Of a DNA stretch of 38,085 nucleotides, positions 16,516 through 25,449 are shown piece after piece. The number at the start of each line of letters is the position of its first letter. Position 1 is the first letter of the stretch. The stretch lies in assembly GCA_903895845.1 (NCBI GenBank), contig CAITVK010000107.1:1-38085 (forward strand), in the 5' to 3' direction. The notes beneath the pieces are model-generated. The model did not search any database, was not told the origin of the DNA, and saw nothing but the letters and a program-made list of their open reading frames with translations. Made by a program: the position numbers and the translations under genes. Source of the DNA: an uncultured Chitinophagaceae bacterium (GTDB lineage Bacteria; Bacteroidota; Bacteroidia; Chitinophagales; Chitinophagaceae).

Positions 16516-17487
16516 TTAGTTAAAGAAGGTTAAAAAAGTTTCTGCAGATTTCCTTAGCGTAATGTTTTGTAAGATAAATCCTCTGGGACTGTATTTCTTT
16601 TCATTTAATTTCTGAAAAAAAAAATTTGCGCTGCTTTCAAAATTGATAATTCCATTAAACCTTTCACCGCAATCCTCATTGAAAATTGGTACAGAGGTAG
16701 CTGGTATAGTTTCATTTCCCCAAAGAAATCTATTTGGATCAAGACAATATCCATTATCCCAAGCCAAAACTGGCACATCCATAGCTAAAGCTTCACAACA
16801 AGCAATACCTTGACTTTCATGTTCACAAAGGAAAATCATAGACTTGGATTGGGTTAGTAAATGGTGAAACTCTTTCTCAGCGTAACTCCCATAGACTATT
16901 TCTTTGAAGCTTAGCTTTTTGCTAATGAGATAAGTTTTTATTGGTTCCAATAAATCTAGGTACAACTGTTCTTTGTTCCATCTTATTTTATTGTAAATCA
17001 ATACATCTACTTTTTTCTCGGTATTTGCACTTGGAGACCAGTAATCTGTATCTATGCCTACTGGCCAGATATCACAAATAGCATCACCAAAATAGGGCCT
17101 GTAAACATCTGCTGCCCATTGTGAATGCTGTAAATATTTTATTACCGGGTATTGGCTACACAGGTCTGGCCATTCGCTTGGATGAGTCATTAATCCAATG
17201 CCTGCAACTATTTTGTTCGGTTGAGTATAGCCATCCAGACAATGTTTGCCTGCACCCAAAATGGCAACTTTGTCTGAGGGCTTTAATTGCGAAAAAGGAA
17301 CATTTACTCTATAATCTATTCCGAGTTGATCCAACCCCCTGCATAAATTGATAAACACTTTTTCTACTCCTCCTGGTCTTGGTTTACCGCGTAATAACCT
17401 TCTTATAAAAGAACGTAGATATTTATCTCCTTTAATCCAACGATCCTTTTCGGGTGATTTTATAAAGTATAGACAAAGATTACTCAC
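16516..17487 (-). CDS. GT-B fold glycosyltransferase, divergent
   Basis: The 323-residue protein has a GGVEKVFINLCRGLDQLG segment near 39-56 that matches the acceptor-side GG[AV]E motif of GT4 enzymes. Its later CEHESQGIACCEALAMDVPVLAWD, near 226-249, is an E-x7-E donor site with the following hydrophobic strand. The middle part is shorter than usual, so the assignment is to the GT4/GT1 superfamily only. The GTG start at 17487 makes a GTGA overlap with the CgeB-like gene, and the stop lies 8 nt before the next GT4. Donor and acceptor are unknown. Confidence 0.72.
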   Translation of the reverse strand: MSNLCLYFIKSPEKDRWIKGDKYLRSFIRRLLRGKPRPGGVEKVFINLCRGLDQLGIDYRVNVPFSQLKPSDKVAILGAGKHCLDGYTQPNKIVAGIGLMTHPSEWPDLCSQYPVIKYLQHSQWAADVYRPYFGDAICDIWPVGIDTDYWSPSANTEKKVDVLIYNKIRWNKEQLYLDLLEPIKTYLISKKLSFKEIVYGSYAEKEFHHLLTQSKSMIFLCEHESQGIACCEALAMDVPVLAWDNGYCLDPNRFLWGNETIPATSVPIFNEDCGERFNGIINFESSANFFFQKLNEKKYSPRGFILQNITLRKSAETFLTFFN

Positions 17488-18647
17488 TTGAATGTTAGGT
17501 TTACCTTTTTTAACGATGCGTGAATAGAATGCTGTTTCAGTGCTCTTTCTTGTCCAACTTGCCTCAATGCCATCCTTTTTTGCTTATCAGCCAACAGCTC
17601 ATTCGCCTTTTCTTTCAAATCCTCCCCATTGCTGTATACCTCTATCTCTTTCCCCACCTCATATAATTCATCAATACCTTCTGTCCATTCTGTCAGGTAA
17701 CAAGCACCCAACATTGGTGCTTCAATATCGCGTAGTCGAGAGTATGTATTTGGGCTATTGAGTGGGTAATGATAGGAGGGATAACGATTTACGCCCAACG
17801 TAACGGCACTTTCTTTGGTAATAGTCACATAATCCTCAAAGGTTAGTTTCCCTTTGAGGGATTTCTCCAGGTTGGTAGATGGGTTGAACTGAAGATTTCT
17901 TTGGCTCATCTTTCTAAAAAATCCTGCCAAACCAAATCTTTTGAGAAATACCATTTGGTTTACCAAGGTTTGCTTTACCCCACTTTTGTCAATATTTTTC
18001 TCATGTATTATTGTTTCTACCCTTTCATCCTTCCACCCCTTACCATAAATATTTATTTGCAAACCTTTTTTCACCGCTTCCTCAAATAAAAGCACTCTCT
18101 GTACATCTACAGAACCGATAAAAGACACCCCATTCGTTTCTATTGTCGGCAGATTTCTATTTTTTGGTTCTACCCACATGGGCATAGGGAGATGGATATA
18201 TTGATGTCCCGCTTTTTTATACAGGGTAAGTGCCTTGTATTCTGGTACCCAATTCAAATCAAATACTGCAAATTCTTTTGGGGCACTAGTAAATTCCCGA
18301 ACATTATCACAGAAAAAATTGACACAAGGAATTCCCATTTTTTGAATCTCCCTGATTGCTTGCTCCTCTACCTGGTGTGGATATAGGTAACTCAAGAAAC
18401 ATGAAATGGGCTTTTTATTGTGTTTTAACTGAATGTCTTTAACTGTTTTCTCCCAAGTTTCCGTCTTCCATTGTGCCAGCTTTGTTTTATCTAAAGTGTA
18501 CAATAACCCTTCTGCCCAATCTACTTCTCCTTCTTGCCACTCATCGCCACCTTCAACAATCCCATTTTTTATGTAATACTCCCAAAAGGAATAAGCGGGA
18601 ATTGAATGATTTATTTTAGATTGAAGAAAGGATAGGTAAATATTCAT
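17484..18647 (-). CDS. CgeB-like glycosyltransferase
   Basis: The C-terminal half of this 387-residue protein has the CgeB-type GT-B arrangement: VSFIGSVDVQR with a following EEAVKKGLQINIYGKGWK, then NTYSRLRDIEAPMLGACYL, then LYEVGKEIEVY and a final helix with a QERALKQHS pattern. In that family the R-x-x-E-x-x-x-x-G segment binds the donor, and the YEVGKEIEVY strand is characteristic. Family members glycosylate spore surfaces, proteins or polysaccharides; here polysaccharide assembly is the natural reading. It starts with ATG and is the first gene of block III, below the gap that carries the inverted repeat at 18734-18777. Confidence 0.78.
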   Translation of the reverse strand: MNIYLSFLQSKINHSIPAYSFWEYYIKNGIVEGGDEWQEGEVDWAEGLLYTLDKTKLAQWKTETWEKTVKDIQLKHNKKPISCFLSYLYPHQVEEQAIREIQKMGIPCVNFFCDNVREFTSAPKEFAVFDLNWVPEYKALTLYKKAGHQYIHLPMPMWVEPKNRNLPTIETNGVSFIGSVDVQRVLLFEEAVKKGLQINIYGKGWKDERVETIIHEKNIDKSGVKQTLVNQMVFLKRFGLAGFFRKMSQRNLQFNPSTNLEKSLKGKLTFEDYVTITKESAVTLGVNRYPSYHYPLNSPNTYSRLRDIEAPMLGACYLTEWTEGIDELYEVGKEIEVYSNGEDLKEKANELLADKQKRMALRQVGQERALKQHSIHASLKKVNLTFK

Positions 18648-18732
18648 CAGTGTATAAAAAACTATTTTACTCTCTTAAGGTAATGGAAATGTATTTTGAA
18701 TCATTGGAATACTAAATCTTATGTCTATCTAT

Positions 18733-18779
18733 GGTCACCTAAATGATAAAGGTGACCACCTTTATCATTTAGGTGACTA
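18733..18779. repeat. Perfect 20-bp inverted repeat with 4-nt loop, nested GGTNACC motifs
   Basis: GTCACCTAAATGATAAAGGT (18734-18753) is exactly complementary to the arm at 18758-18777, with GACC as the loop. The left arm plus loop also contains a second inverted pair, GGTCACC (18733-18739) and GGTGACC (18751-18757), so two alternative folds exist. It lies in the 183-bp gap between blocks III and IV. A run of T does not follow on the minus strand, so it is not a standard intrinsic terminator; transcript processing, a binding site or a mobile-element remnant are alternatives. Confidence 0.9.
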
Positions 18780-18830
18780 CCTTTTAAATATAAACTCGGT
18801 TGTTTTACATTGGAATTGCCATAAAAAGGG

Positions 18831-19766
18831 TTAATTCCATAATCCGAACTTCAATTTTCGCCTGATTGTTAGTATTTTCTCTGTTGTTCCAAAGCCTACT
18901 TTGCTGTAGAGAAGACCAATAGCCCCTTTTTCGGGAATTACAAAATCGGGGTTTATTTCTTTTATCCAATTATAAACTTCAATTGCCTCTTTCAAATGTG
19001 TTTTTGCTATCCAATGAGCTAGTGGCCATAAAATGTTACACCCTGCAACAATTCTTCTTTTAGTTAACTTATTTTCAGCCTTTAATACCCTAAAAGCACG
19101 TTTATAAATTTCAAGGTGTTGAAAATTTTGAACGGATTGTTTAAGTCCATCAGGGAATTGCAGTCTTTCATTTTCATGCTTCCTATGCAGTAAGGCATAG
19201 CCATCGTGTACCGCTACCACAGGATTTTTTAGAGCAGCTTCAATTACAAAAAGCCGGTCATCTCTGTAAGCAAAGTCTGGTCTATGGGGTATGTCAGCAA
19301 TGAAATCTTTTCTAAAAAGGTAGGAAGAATAATGTGAACTGTCACATTCACCCAATTGCTGAGCTATGAAATCATCGCAATAAATCCATTTTTGAGCTCT
19401 TAAAATTTGGTTGTCTTCAAAAACTTGATATCCACTTACCACTAGGTCTGCCTGTTGGGCTTCTGCAAGCTGAAGTTGTTCTTCTGTAGCAATTAGGTCT
19501 ATTTTATCATCAGAGTCCAGAAATTTGATATACTTTCCTGTAGCCGTTTCAAATCCTTTGTTTGCTGCCCAGCATTTACCTTGATTGTTTTGTTTTATTT
19601 TTATAATATCTGATTGAGTTTGCAGCCATTCCCAAGTACCATCTGTACTACCATCATCGACTACTATTATTTCTGTCATTCCATTACTACTTCTGCAAGA
19701 GTCAATTGCCTCAGGCAAAGACCATAAGCGATTGTAGGTTGGAATAATAATAGAAATCAGTTTCAT
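18831..19766 (-). CDS. Family 2 glycosyltransferase
   Basis: This 311-residue GT2 has the full GT-A signature: SIIIPTYNRLWSLPEAI at 5-21, IIVVDDGSTDGTWEWL at 33-48, LDSDD at 83-87 for the metal-nucleotide site, and later YRDDRLFVIEAAL, which carries the ED-like base region. It adds one sugar to the lipid-linked chain. It is the last gene of block IV and lies 4 nt after the GT8-like gene; its stop is followed by the gap with the inverted repeat. The ATG start is unambiguous. Confidence 0.86.
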   Translation of the reverse strand: MKLISIIIPTYNRLWSLPEAIDSCRSSNGMTEIIVVDDGSTDGTWEWLQTQSDIIKIKQNNQGKCWAANKGFETATGKYIKFLDSDDKIDLIATEEQLQLAEAQQADLVVSGYQVFEDNQILRAQKWIYCDDFIAQQLGECDSSHYSSYLFRKDFIADIPHRPDFAYRDDRLFVIEAALKNPVVAVHDGYALLHRKHENERLQFPDGLKQSVQNFQHLEIYKRAFRVLKAENKLTKRRIVAGCNILWPLAHWIAKTHLKEAIEVYNWIKEINPDFVIPEKGAIGLLYSKVGFGTTEKILTIRRKLKFGLWN

Positions 19767-19770
19767 AGGG

Positions 19771-20736
19771 TTATACTCTTTCAGATATTTTTATTTTTCT
19801 GTAACCAAAGAAGGTATGATAAATAGGACGGAATGTATTTTTTAATGAATCTGCTACCAAAAAAGGAATGGTTATTTTCAGTGCAGCGATGAGTGATGCA
19901 AAAGCAACACTATATTTTTTTTCAAATACTAATTTCAATTTCAGTGCTTCTGTTGTGTAAGGATATTTGTTGGTATAATAACCCAGAAAATGTACCACTA
20001 TCGGGTTCACAATATGGTTTGGATTCCAAGGTTGGTGCTCAGGATGAGGAAAAGAGGGATTTTCTAACTGACTAAATCCTTTAAAAACATCCAATTTCAT
20101 TTTACCTGGACAAGCAAGAGGATCGTTCATATAATTTCCTGTATCCTCCAGAGGCGTTTGTTTATATACAGCCATCGCCAAGGCCATCAATAACTCATCA
20201 TTGGGCTTATTGCGCAATCTTGCCAATCCAATGGCGTCGTATTGAGGTTCCATTTCTCTTGCTTTCTGGTAAACTTTGGTTGCTATTTCGCTTTTCTCCA
20301 GATAATAAAGCCCCCCATTAAATTTAGGAATTTTATTTACACCCACTTTCTGGCAAACACTTTTTACATCACCAAACCATTCTCCCTCATTGATATAAGT
20401 ACCTACTACCGATACAGCTTTGCCCTCCATCTTTTCAAACAATGGTAACAATGAGCTTACAATCAAGCAATCGCTATCAATAAATAAGGTTTTTTCGGTG
20501 GGTGCAATCTTATCCAGATGTAACTTCGGGGAAAAGCCTTCACCTAGTTCTCCGGGTCTCAGTTCAATTACTTTTGTCCATTCCAATACATCTGCTGCAA
20601 TCAGTTGTTTGTTGTCTGTGGCAATGTAAAAATCAATATCAGTCTCCTTGTTCCATAGATAAAATGAGCGAGCCAGTGCCACAGCCATATCTATGTACAA
20701 CTGCTTACCAACTGCTAGTGTAAGAACTGACTTCAT
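19771..20736 (-). CDS. GT8-like nucleotide-sugar transferase
   Basis: The 321-residue protein begins with a Rossmann-like KSVLTLAVGKQLYIDMAVAL and has the metal-binding FIDSDCLIV at 85-93 (DxD at 87-89). It then has a FNGGLYYLE segment near 140 and, near residue 250, VHFLGYYTNKYPY, whose His is placed where GT8 and related enzymes have an HF.G motif. The order (DxD, NGG, HFLG) supports a GT8-like nucleotide-diphospho-sugar transferase, although overall similarity to classic LgtC-type enzymes seems low. Spacing is 8 nt to the upstream GT2 and 4 nt to the downstream GT2. Confidence 0.72.
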   Translation of the reverse strand: MKSVLTLAVGKQLYIDMAVALARSFYLWNKETDIDFYIATDNKQLIAADVLEWTKVIELRPGELGEGFSPKLHLDKIAPTEKTLFIDSDCLIVSSLLPLFEKMEGKAVSVVGTYINEGEWFGDVKSVCQKVGVNKIPKFNGGLYYLEKSEIATKVYQKAREMEPQYDAIGLARLRNKPNDELLMALAMAVYKQTPLEDTGNYMNDPLACPGKMKLDVFKGFSQLENPSFPHPEHQPWNPNHIVNPIVVHFLGYYTNKYPYTTEALKLKLVFEKKYSVAFASLIAALKITIPFLVADSLKNTFRPIYHTFFGYRKIKISERV

Positions 20737-20744
20737 CTATCTAT

Positions 20745-21773
20745 CTATTTTTTTATCCATTTTGCATTCATCAGTTTTTGATAATTGGCAGGTATCAAGT
20801 GTCTACATTCGAATATACCAACCAACAATCCAAACTGATTGATGAGCTTTATTTTTTGTTTGAAATAATTACCAGTGACCATCCCTTTAAAGAAACGAGG
20901 CAATTCATAACGAAATATATATACAGCAACCCCCAAAAAGAACCACCACCATGTTTTTTTGTAAGTAGGGATGTCAACCTTCGAAAAAACCCATTTGTAG
21001 GGCAAATGATAAGCTCCTGTATATCCCAAACTGTATTGAAGCCTTTTAAGATATTCGGTTGTCAACCGTTCTTTAGGAATAAAGTGTTGAAATTTCAAGC
21101 CGTCATTATACCAGATCTCATAACCAATTTTATTAATTGCAAGACACAACTCTACATCGCCACCCGATGAAAGCTTGCTTCCCTTTCTATCACTTGCAAG
21201 TGGTGCAAAGTCTTGTTGTAGTAATTGTATCAATGCCTCTTTTCGGTAAACTGACCCAGCTCCATAAACAAAGGGAGAATTATTATCGACTTTGCCGTTG
21301 GTATCATTTTGAACACCTATAGCGTAATTATAGGAGAATTCGGAGAACCATTCAGGCGGGGCTATCTCGCATTCAGGAAAACCCAATCCACCCAGAACTC
21401 CAATCTTTTCATCTGATGAAATAATATCAAAAGCAGTTTTTATAAAGTTGCTACAAAGCCAATTATCATCATCACAAAACAGAAGGTAGGCATATTTAGC
21501 TACTTCAATTCCTTTTTCTCTTGCTGCACTCAACCCAGCGATAGGTTGGCTAACAATAGTTAATTTGATAGTTGATTGATTTGATTGCTCCCAAAAATCA
21601 GTCGCCACTTTTACAGTGTTATCCTTACAGTTATTATCAACCAATATCAGTTCGCAATCAATCGCCTCTATCCCCACTTGTTCGGAAATGTGTTTGAGTG
21701 TGGCTTCAATTCTTTTTTCGCTGTTATAGCAACAAATGATTACAGACACACCACTTGGTATTTTCTCCATCAT
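20745..21773 (-). CDS. Family 2 glycosyltransferase (CDDDNW subgroup)
   Basis: This 342-residue GT2 has VSVIICCYNSEKRI at 9-22, ILVDNNCKDNT at 43-53 and CDDDNW at 100-105. It later has the shared elements VYGAGSVYRKEAL, SSGGDVELCLAINKIGYEIWY and FIPKERLT. The same elements in the same order occur in the genes at 30239 and 32537, so the three are paralogues. The C-terminal quarter carries hydrophobic and aromatic segments (FFLGVAVYIFRYELPRFF), suggesting membrane contact. Two ATGs lie in tandem at the start; the first directly abuts the stop of the upstream GT4. Confidence 0.86.
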   Translation of the reverse strand: MMEKIPSGVSVIICCYNSEKRIEATLKHISEQVGIEAIDCELILVDNNCKDNTVKVATDFWEQSNQSTIKLTIVSQPIAGLSAAREKGIEVAKYAYLLFCDDDNWLCSNFIKTAFDIISSDEKIGVLGGLGFPECEIAPPEWFSEFSYNYAIGVQNDTNGKVDNNSPFVYGAGSVYRKEALIQLLQQDFAPLASDRKGSKLSSGGDVELCLAINKIGYEIWYNDGLKFQHFIPKERLTTEYLKRLQYSLGYTGAYHLPYKWVFSKVDIPTYKKTWWWFFLGVAVYIFRYELPRFFKGMVTGNYFKQKIKLINQFGLLVGIFECRHLIPANYQKLMNAKWIKK

Positions 21774-23003
21774 CTAATGTTTTAATTTCAAGTACCAACT
21801 TTCCATCAACTCGCCAATAACTGCTGTGTTATACTTTGCCAAAACCGATTCTCTAGCCACTTCCCCCAATCTGACTCTCTTTTCTTTGTCTTTTATCAAC
21901 GCTATAATAGCATTGGCAATCTCCAGGTGATTCAATGGATCAATCAAGACCCCCGCTTCGGGGTTTTCCAGCATATCCTTCATACCGCCTTCCCTACTCG
22001 CCACTACTGCTTTTCCTGCACTCATTGCTTCCAGACACACATTGGGAAAATTTTCCCACAGGCTTGGAAAAATGCAGATATCTGTTTCTTGATAAGCCAA
22101 AGGCATTTCGGCCAAAGCAAATTGTTTGAACTGAATGCTGCTCTTAAACTTCGTTAATTTTTTCTCAATGAATGCCTTAGAGGATATTCTTTTATTTGGT
22201 GGATGTCCACTGTGCCCAATAAATTTAAACACCACTTCAGGGTATTCTTTCAAAACAACAGGTATCGCTTTGCATAACTCCACAATCCCTTTCCGTACTT
22301 CTAGCCTACCAATTAACGTAACCGAAACAGGCCCTTGAGCTTCTATAATTTTCAGTTTTAACAAATTTTCATTTACACTATATGGATTGGGAACATTTGC
22401 AATTTCATGCCTAGGTATTCTCCAGATTGATGATACGATATCTCCCAAACTAACAGAAGGGGTGTGAATCTGATTGGCAAGATGGGCTATTTTATATTCA
22501 ACATCTGCCTCAATATTGTTATACTTCCAAAAAGGTTGTAGCCATTTCCTTTTCTTAATCAGCCCGCTGAACATGAATTTTGCTTTATCAGCAAAAGGCA
22601 GATAGGTATAATTTAATTGCTTTATCAAATAAGAGGGCGTGTGCAGTTTTACAACCAGTGGTAAATTTGGAAACTGTTCCTTTATGCAAAGCCCGTCTGC
22701 ATAGTATTCCGGAGATTCCAGCACATCAAAAGCCCCTAGTTCATTTCTTGCGGCAAATGTTGCTACAATTACATCTCTAAAAATTTCTCTGTCTGTACAC
22801 AGTACCCTATTTACAACCAAGCCATCAATAGACTCAGTAATAGTCCGGTTATGGGAGGCTGTGAATACTTCTACCGTATGCCCCCTTGAAGCTAGAAGTT
22901 TACTTACCTGATATACATAAGTTCCGATGCCCCCAAAAGCAGTATCGGGCGGATACTCATAAGAGACAAAAGCAATTTTTAATTTATTTACAGTAGATAT
23001 CAT
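21774..23003 (-). CDS. Family 4 glycosyltransferase
   Basis: I set the start at the ATG at 23003 (409 aa). The longest frame begins 39 nt earlier at a TTG, but the extra 13 residues precede the normal first beta strand (LKIAFVSYEYPP) and overlap a repeat-like sequence. The GT4 features are clear: FGGIGTYVYQVSKLL acceptor loop, VTLIGRLEVRKGIVEL strand, FPSLWENFPNVCLEAMSAGKAVVA donor site, and a following GGMKDMLENPEAGVLI. It is the first gene of block IV and its stop directly abuts the CDDDNW-type GT2. Confidence 0.88.
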   Translation of the reverse strand: MISTVNKLKIAFVSYEYPPDTAFGGIGTYVYQVSKLLASRGHTVEVFTASHNRTITESIDGLVVNRVLCTDREIFRDVIVATFAARNELGAFDVLESPEYYADGLCIKEQFPNLPLVVKLHTPSYLIKQLNYTYLPFADKAKFMFSGLIKKRKWLQPFWKYNNIEADVEYKIAHLANQIHTPSVSLGDIVSSIWRIPRHEIANVPNPYSVNENLLKLKIIEAQGPVSVTLIGRLEVRKGIVELCKAIPVVLKEYPEVVFKFIGHSGHPPNKRISSKAFIEKKLTKFKSSIQFKQFALAEMPLAYQETDICIFPSLWENFPNVCLEAMSAGKAVVASREGGMKDMLENPEAGVLIDPLNHLEIANAIIALIKDKEKRVRLGEVARESVLAKYNTAVIGELMESWYLKLKH

Positions 23004-23335
23004 ATTTAAAATGAGCGTCTTTGCGAACGGTTCATCAGGCAAGCCTAAAATAAATGTGAATGATGCTATATATGTTAATTTAAACGACCCAAAAAACAGT
23101 GAGCATCATTACTGCGAGGGATAAAAAAATATAACCAAAATTGGTTGTCGTCAAATCGACCTTAGAGACATATCACGGCGGCTATTTAAAATTTTCAATG
23201 AGATATCTCGTTCCTCGATATGACGGTTAACGAGTTTTGAAGAAGATAATATTTCAAAAATGATTTATCCAATTGGAGCCTTGTCCTAAAAAAGTTTATA
23301 CGTTTATTGGATAATCCATTAATAAGTTTATCGGT
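23004..23335. other. Untranslated gap between blocks IV and V with REP-like palindromes
   Basis: This 332-bp gap has no open frame of note. It contains CAATGAGATATCTCGTTCCT (23196-23215) followed by CGATATGACGG, whose core GAGATATCTC is a 10-bp palindrome. It also contains CATTACTGCGAGGGAT (23107-23122) and GCGTCTTTGCGAACGG (23015-23030). All three resemble, from memory, REP-like intergenic palindromes widespread in Bacteroidota genomes (CATTGCGAGG- and GAGATTTCTC-type). No promoter consensus was found. Confidence 0.55.
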
Positions 23336-24253
23336 CTACTTGCTAACCTTCTTGCCGGGTAGAATAATCTTGTCTTTGATTAGAATTTTAGCCTTCTCAA
23401 AAACAGAGGCTTTGCTTAGATAATAGTCCAGATTGTTTTTTGCAGCCTCCAGATCACCTTTTTCTTTGAAATTGTAATATTGAAAAAGAGAGACATGTTT
23501 CAACCGCTTCAAAACTAGCTTTTCATCAAGCCCAATATTGTAAGAAGCAAAAATTTCAAAGGTCTTTTCGTATTCTTTCACATTTACAGCAGATCTTTTT
23601 ACAGTGGCACTATGGCTATTATCAAAGTCCCTGTAACAACATAATTGTTTTTGAATCTGTATGCCACCCAATTTACTGATTACCCTAACCCACATTTCCC
23701 AGTCGGCACAATGAGATAAAACTTCATTGAATCCTCCCAACTGGTCAAAAGCCTCTTTTCTGATGACGACACATGGAAAACAGATCCGGTTATTGTACAT
23801 AATTTCACTTACATCTTTTGTAACACCCACATGTGTTGATTGTAAGCCCATATCGTACATAAAAGCACCCGATTCATTTACACCCATTGTATCGCAATAA
23901 ATAAGAAAGGCATCCGGATGCTTTTCGGCACATGCCGCATATTCTTTATAAAACCCATCAAGTACAAAATCATCCCCATGAAGAATGTGAACTAATTTGC
24001 CTTTTGACCTTTTAATGCACTCATTAAAGTTTTTGATTGCACCTACGTTTTTAGGATGTCTGAAAAACTGAACCCTTCCCTTACCTAGCCTTTCAACAAC
24101 TTCCTCGGGATTATCCTTTGTTGAACAATCATCTATGACCTCTATTTGCATCATTTCCTCCCCCATGTCTTGGGACAACACGCTTTCCAACGTTTTTTCG
24201 AGATAATTTGCACAGTTATAAGTGGGTATCATTACAGAAAACAGGGGAGCCAT
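23336..24253 (-). CDS. Family 2 glycosyltransferase
   Basis: The 305-residue GT2 shows FSVMIPTYNCANYLEKTL at 5-22, IEVIDDCSTKDN at 37-48 and HGDDFVLDG at 92-100 (DD at 94-95), with CADWEMWVRV in the later base-containing region. It transfers one sugar to the intermediate; the donor is unknown. It has a clean ATG start, lies 27 nt after glf and is the last gene of block V before the REP-like gap. A weak stem followed by T6 (around 23289-23330, minus strand) could end the transcript, but pairing is imperfect. Confidence 0.85.
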   Translation of the reverse strand: MAPLFSVMIPTYNCANYLEKTLESVLSQDMGEEMMQIEVIDDCSTKDNPEEVVERLGKGRVQFFRHPKNVGAIKNFNECIKRSKGKLVHILHGDDFVLDGFYKEYAACAEKHPDAFLIYCDTMGVNESGAFMYDMGLQSTHVGVTKDVSEIMYNNRICFPCVVIRKEAFDQLGGFNEVLSHCADWEMWVRVISKLGGIQIQKQLCCYRDFDNSHSATVKRSAVNVKEYEKTFEIFASYNIGLDEKLVLKRLKHVSLFQYYNFKEKGDLEAAKNNLDYYLSKASVFEKAKILIKDKIILPGKKVSK

Positions 24254-24280
24254 CTTTTTTATTTTAGACCTTAATGAAAT

Positions 24281-25390
24281 TTATGCTTTAAATTTAACCA
24301 ACTCATCTTTGGCTTTTTTCTTTGCAGAAGCCACAATTTGATGCATGTCATAATACCTATACTCAGCTAGTCTTCCTCCAAAAATGACATTTGGCAAATT
24401 TTCGGCCCTCTCCTTGTATAGAGAGGCTAACTTTTCGTTCTTCACATCATTTATTGGGTAGTAGGGCTCATTACCCTTGTTCCACTCTTGTGAGTATTCC
24501 CTGGTAATTATTGTGGTGGGTTGTGTTCCAAATTCAAAATGCTTGTGTTCCAGGATTCTTGTGTAGGGTATCTCCTTTTCGGTGTAATTGACTACGGCAT
24601 TACCTTGAAAGTTCTGTACACCCAGCTCTTCTGTTTCAAACCTTAAACTTCTATATTCAAGATAGCCCGCATCGTAACCAAAAAATTCGTCTAGCTTACC
24701 AGAAAAAACCACTTGTCTGGCACTTGATTCAAAAAAGGCTCTGTCACTAAAAAAGTCTACCGACAGTTTCACTTCAATCCCTTCCAATAGTTTTTCAATA
24801 AGCTGTGTATATCCTCCAATTGGAATTCCTTGGTATTTATCATTGAAGTAATTATTGTCGAACGTAAACCTGATTGGTAACCTCTTAATGATAAAAGTTG
24901 GTAAATCTCTACAGTCTCTTCCCCATTGCTTTTCAGTATATCCTTTTATCAGTTTAAAATAAATATCAGTACCCACCATACTAATAGCTTGCTCTTCAAG
25001 GTTACCAGGTGATACTATACCCGCATTTATAACTTGACTTTGAATAATCTCTTTTGCTTGTTCAGGCTTTGTTACCCCCCACATCTGATAAAAAGTATTC
25101 ATATTGAAAGGGAGATTATACAATTTTCCTTCAAAATAAGCAATCGGACTTAGTGTGAATCTATTAAATTCTACAAAGGAATTTACATAATCCCAAATTT
25201 CTTTATCATTGGTATGAAAAATATGGGCCCCATACTTATGTACGTTTATACCAGAAACATTTTCAGTAAATACGTTGCCTCCAATATGATTTCTTTTGTC
25301 AATTACTTGGCATTTGTATCCGTTATTAGTCATTTCCCTAGCAAAGACAGCCCCAAATAAACCAGAGCCTACAATAAGATAATCTACCAT
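24281..25390 (-). CDS. glf: UDP-galactopyranose mutase
   Basis: This 369-residue flavoenzyme interconverts UDP-galactopyranose and UDP-galactofuranose, supplying Galf. Seen directly: the FAD-binding GSGLFGAVFAREM at 8-20, DKRNHIGGNVF at 31-41, the family HKYGAHIFHT at 51-60, GYTEKQWGRD near 155, RLPIRFTFDNNYF near 179, and a C-terminal FGGRLAEYRYYDMHQ, all hallmark Glf segments. Length is normal for bacterial Glf. It is the only nucleotide-sugar enzyme in the window and implies that at least one nearby GT uses UDP-Galf. It starts with ATG and has gaps of 59 nt to the GT90 and 27 nt to the GT2. Confidence 0.95.
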   Translation of the reverse strand: MVDYLIVGSGLFGAVFAREMTNNGYKCQVIDKRNHIGGNVFTENVSGINVHKYGAHIFHTNDKEIWDYVNSFVEFNRFTLSPIAYFEGKLYNLPFNMNTFYQMWGVTKPEQAKEIIQSQVINAGIVSPGNLEEQAISMVGTDIYFKLIKGYTEKQWGRDCRDLPTFIIKRLPIRFTFDNNYFNDKYQGIPIGGYTQLIEKLLEGIEVKLSVDFFSDRAFFESSARQVVFSGKLDEFFGYDAGYLEYRSLRFETEELGVQNFQGNAVVNYTEKEIPYTRILEHKHFEFGTQPTTIITREYSQEWNKGNEPYYPINDVKNEKLASLYKERAENLPNVIFGGRLAEYRYYDMHQIVASAKKKAKDELVKFKA

Positions 25391-25449
25391 AAATAAATTT
25401 ATTATTTTTTGTTACTAATTCCCATGATAGAGGAAAGGGCCTTTAAATA

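Noticed and set aside
20778-21170. 130-codon plus-strand reading frame, the longest on that strand
   Set aside because: It lies wholly opposite a clear GT2 gene and its translation has no recognisable features.
23004-23042. N-terminal extension of the GT4 from a TTG at 23042
   Set aside because: The extra 13 residues precede the conserved first beta strand, and the DNA there looks like a REP remnant; the ATG at 23003 is preferred.
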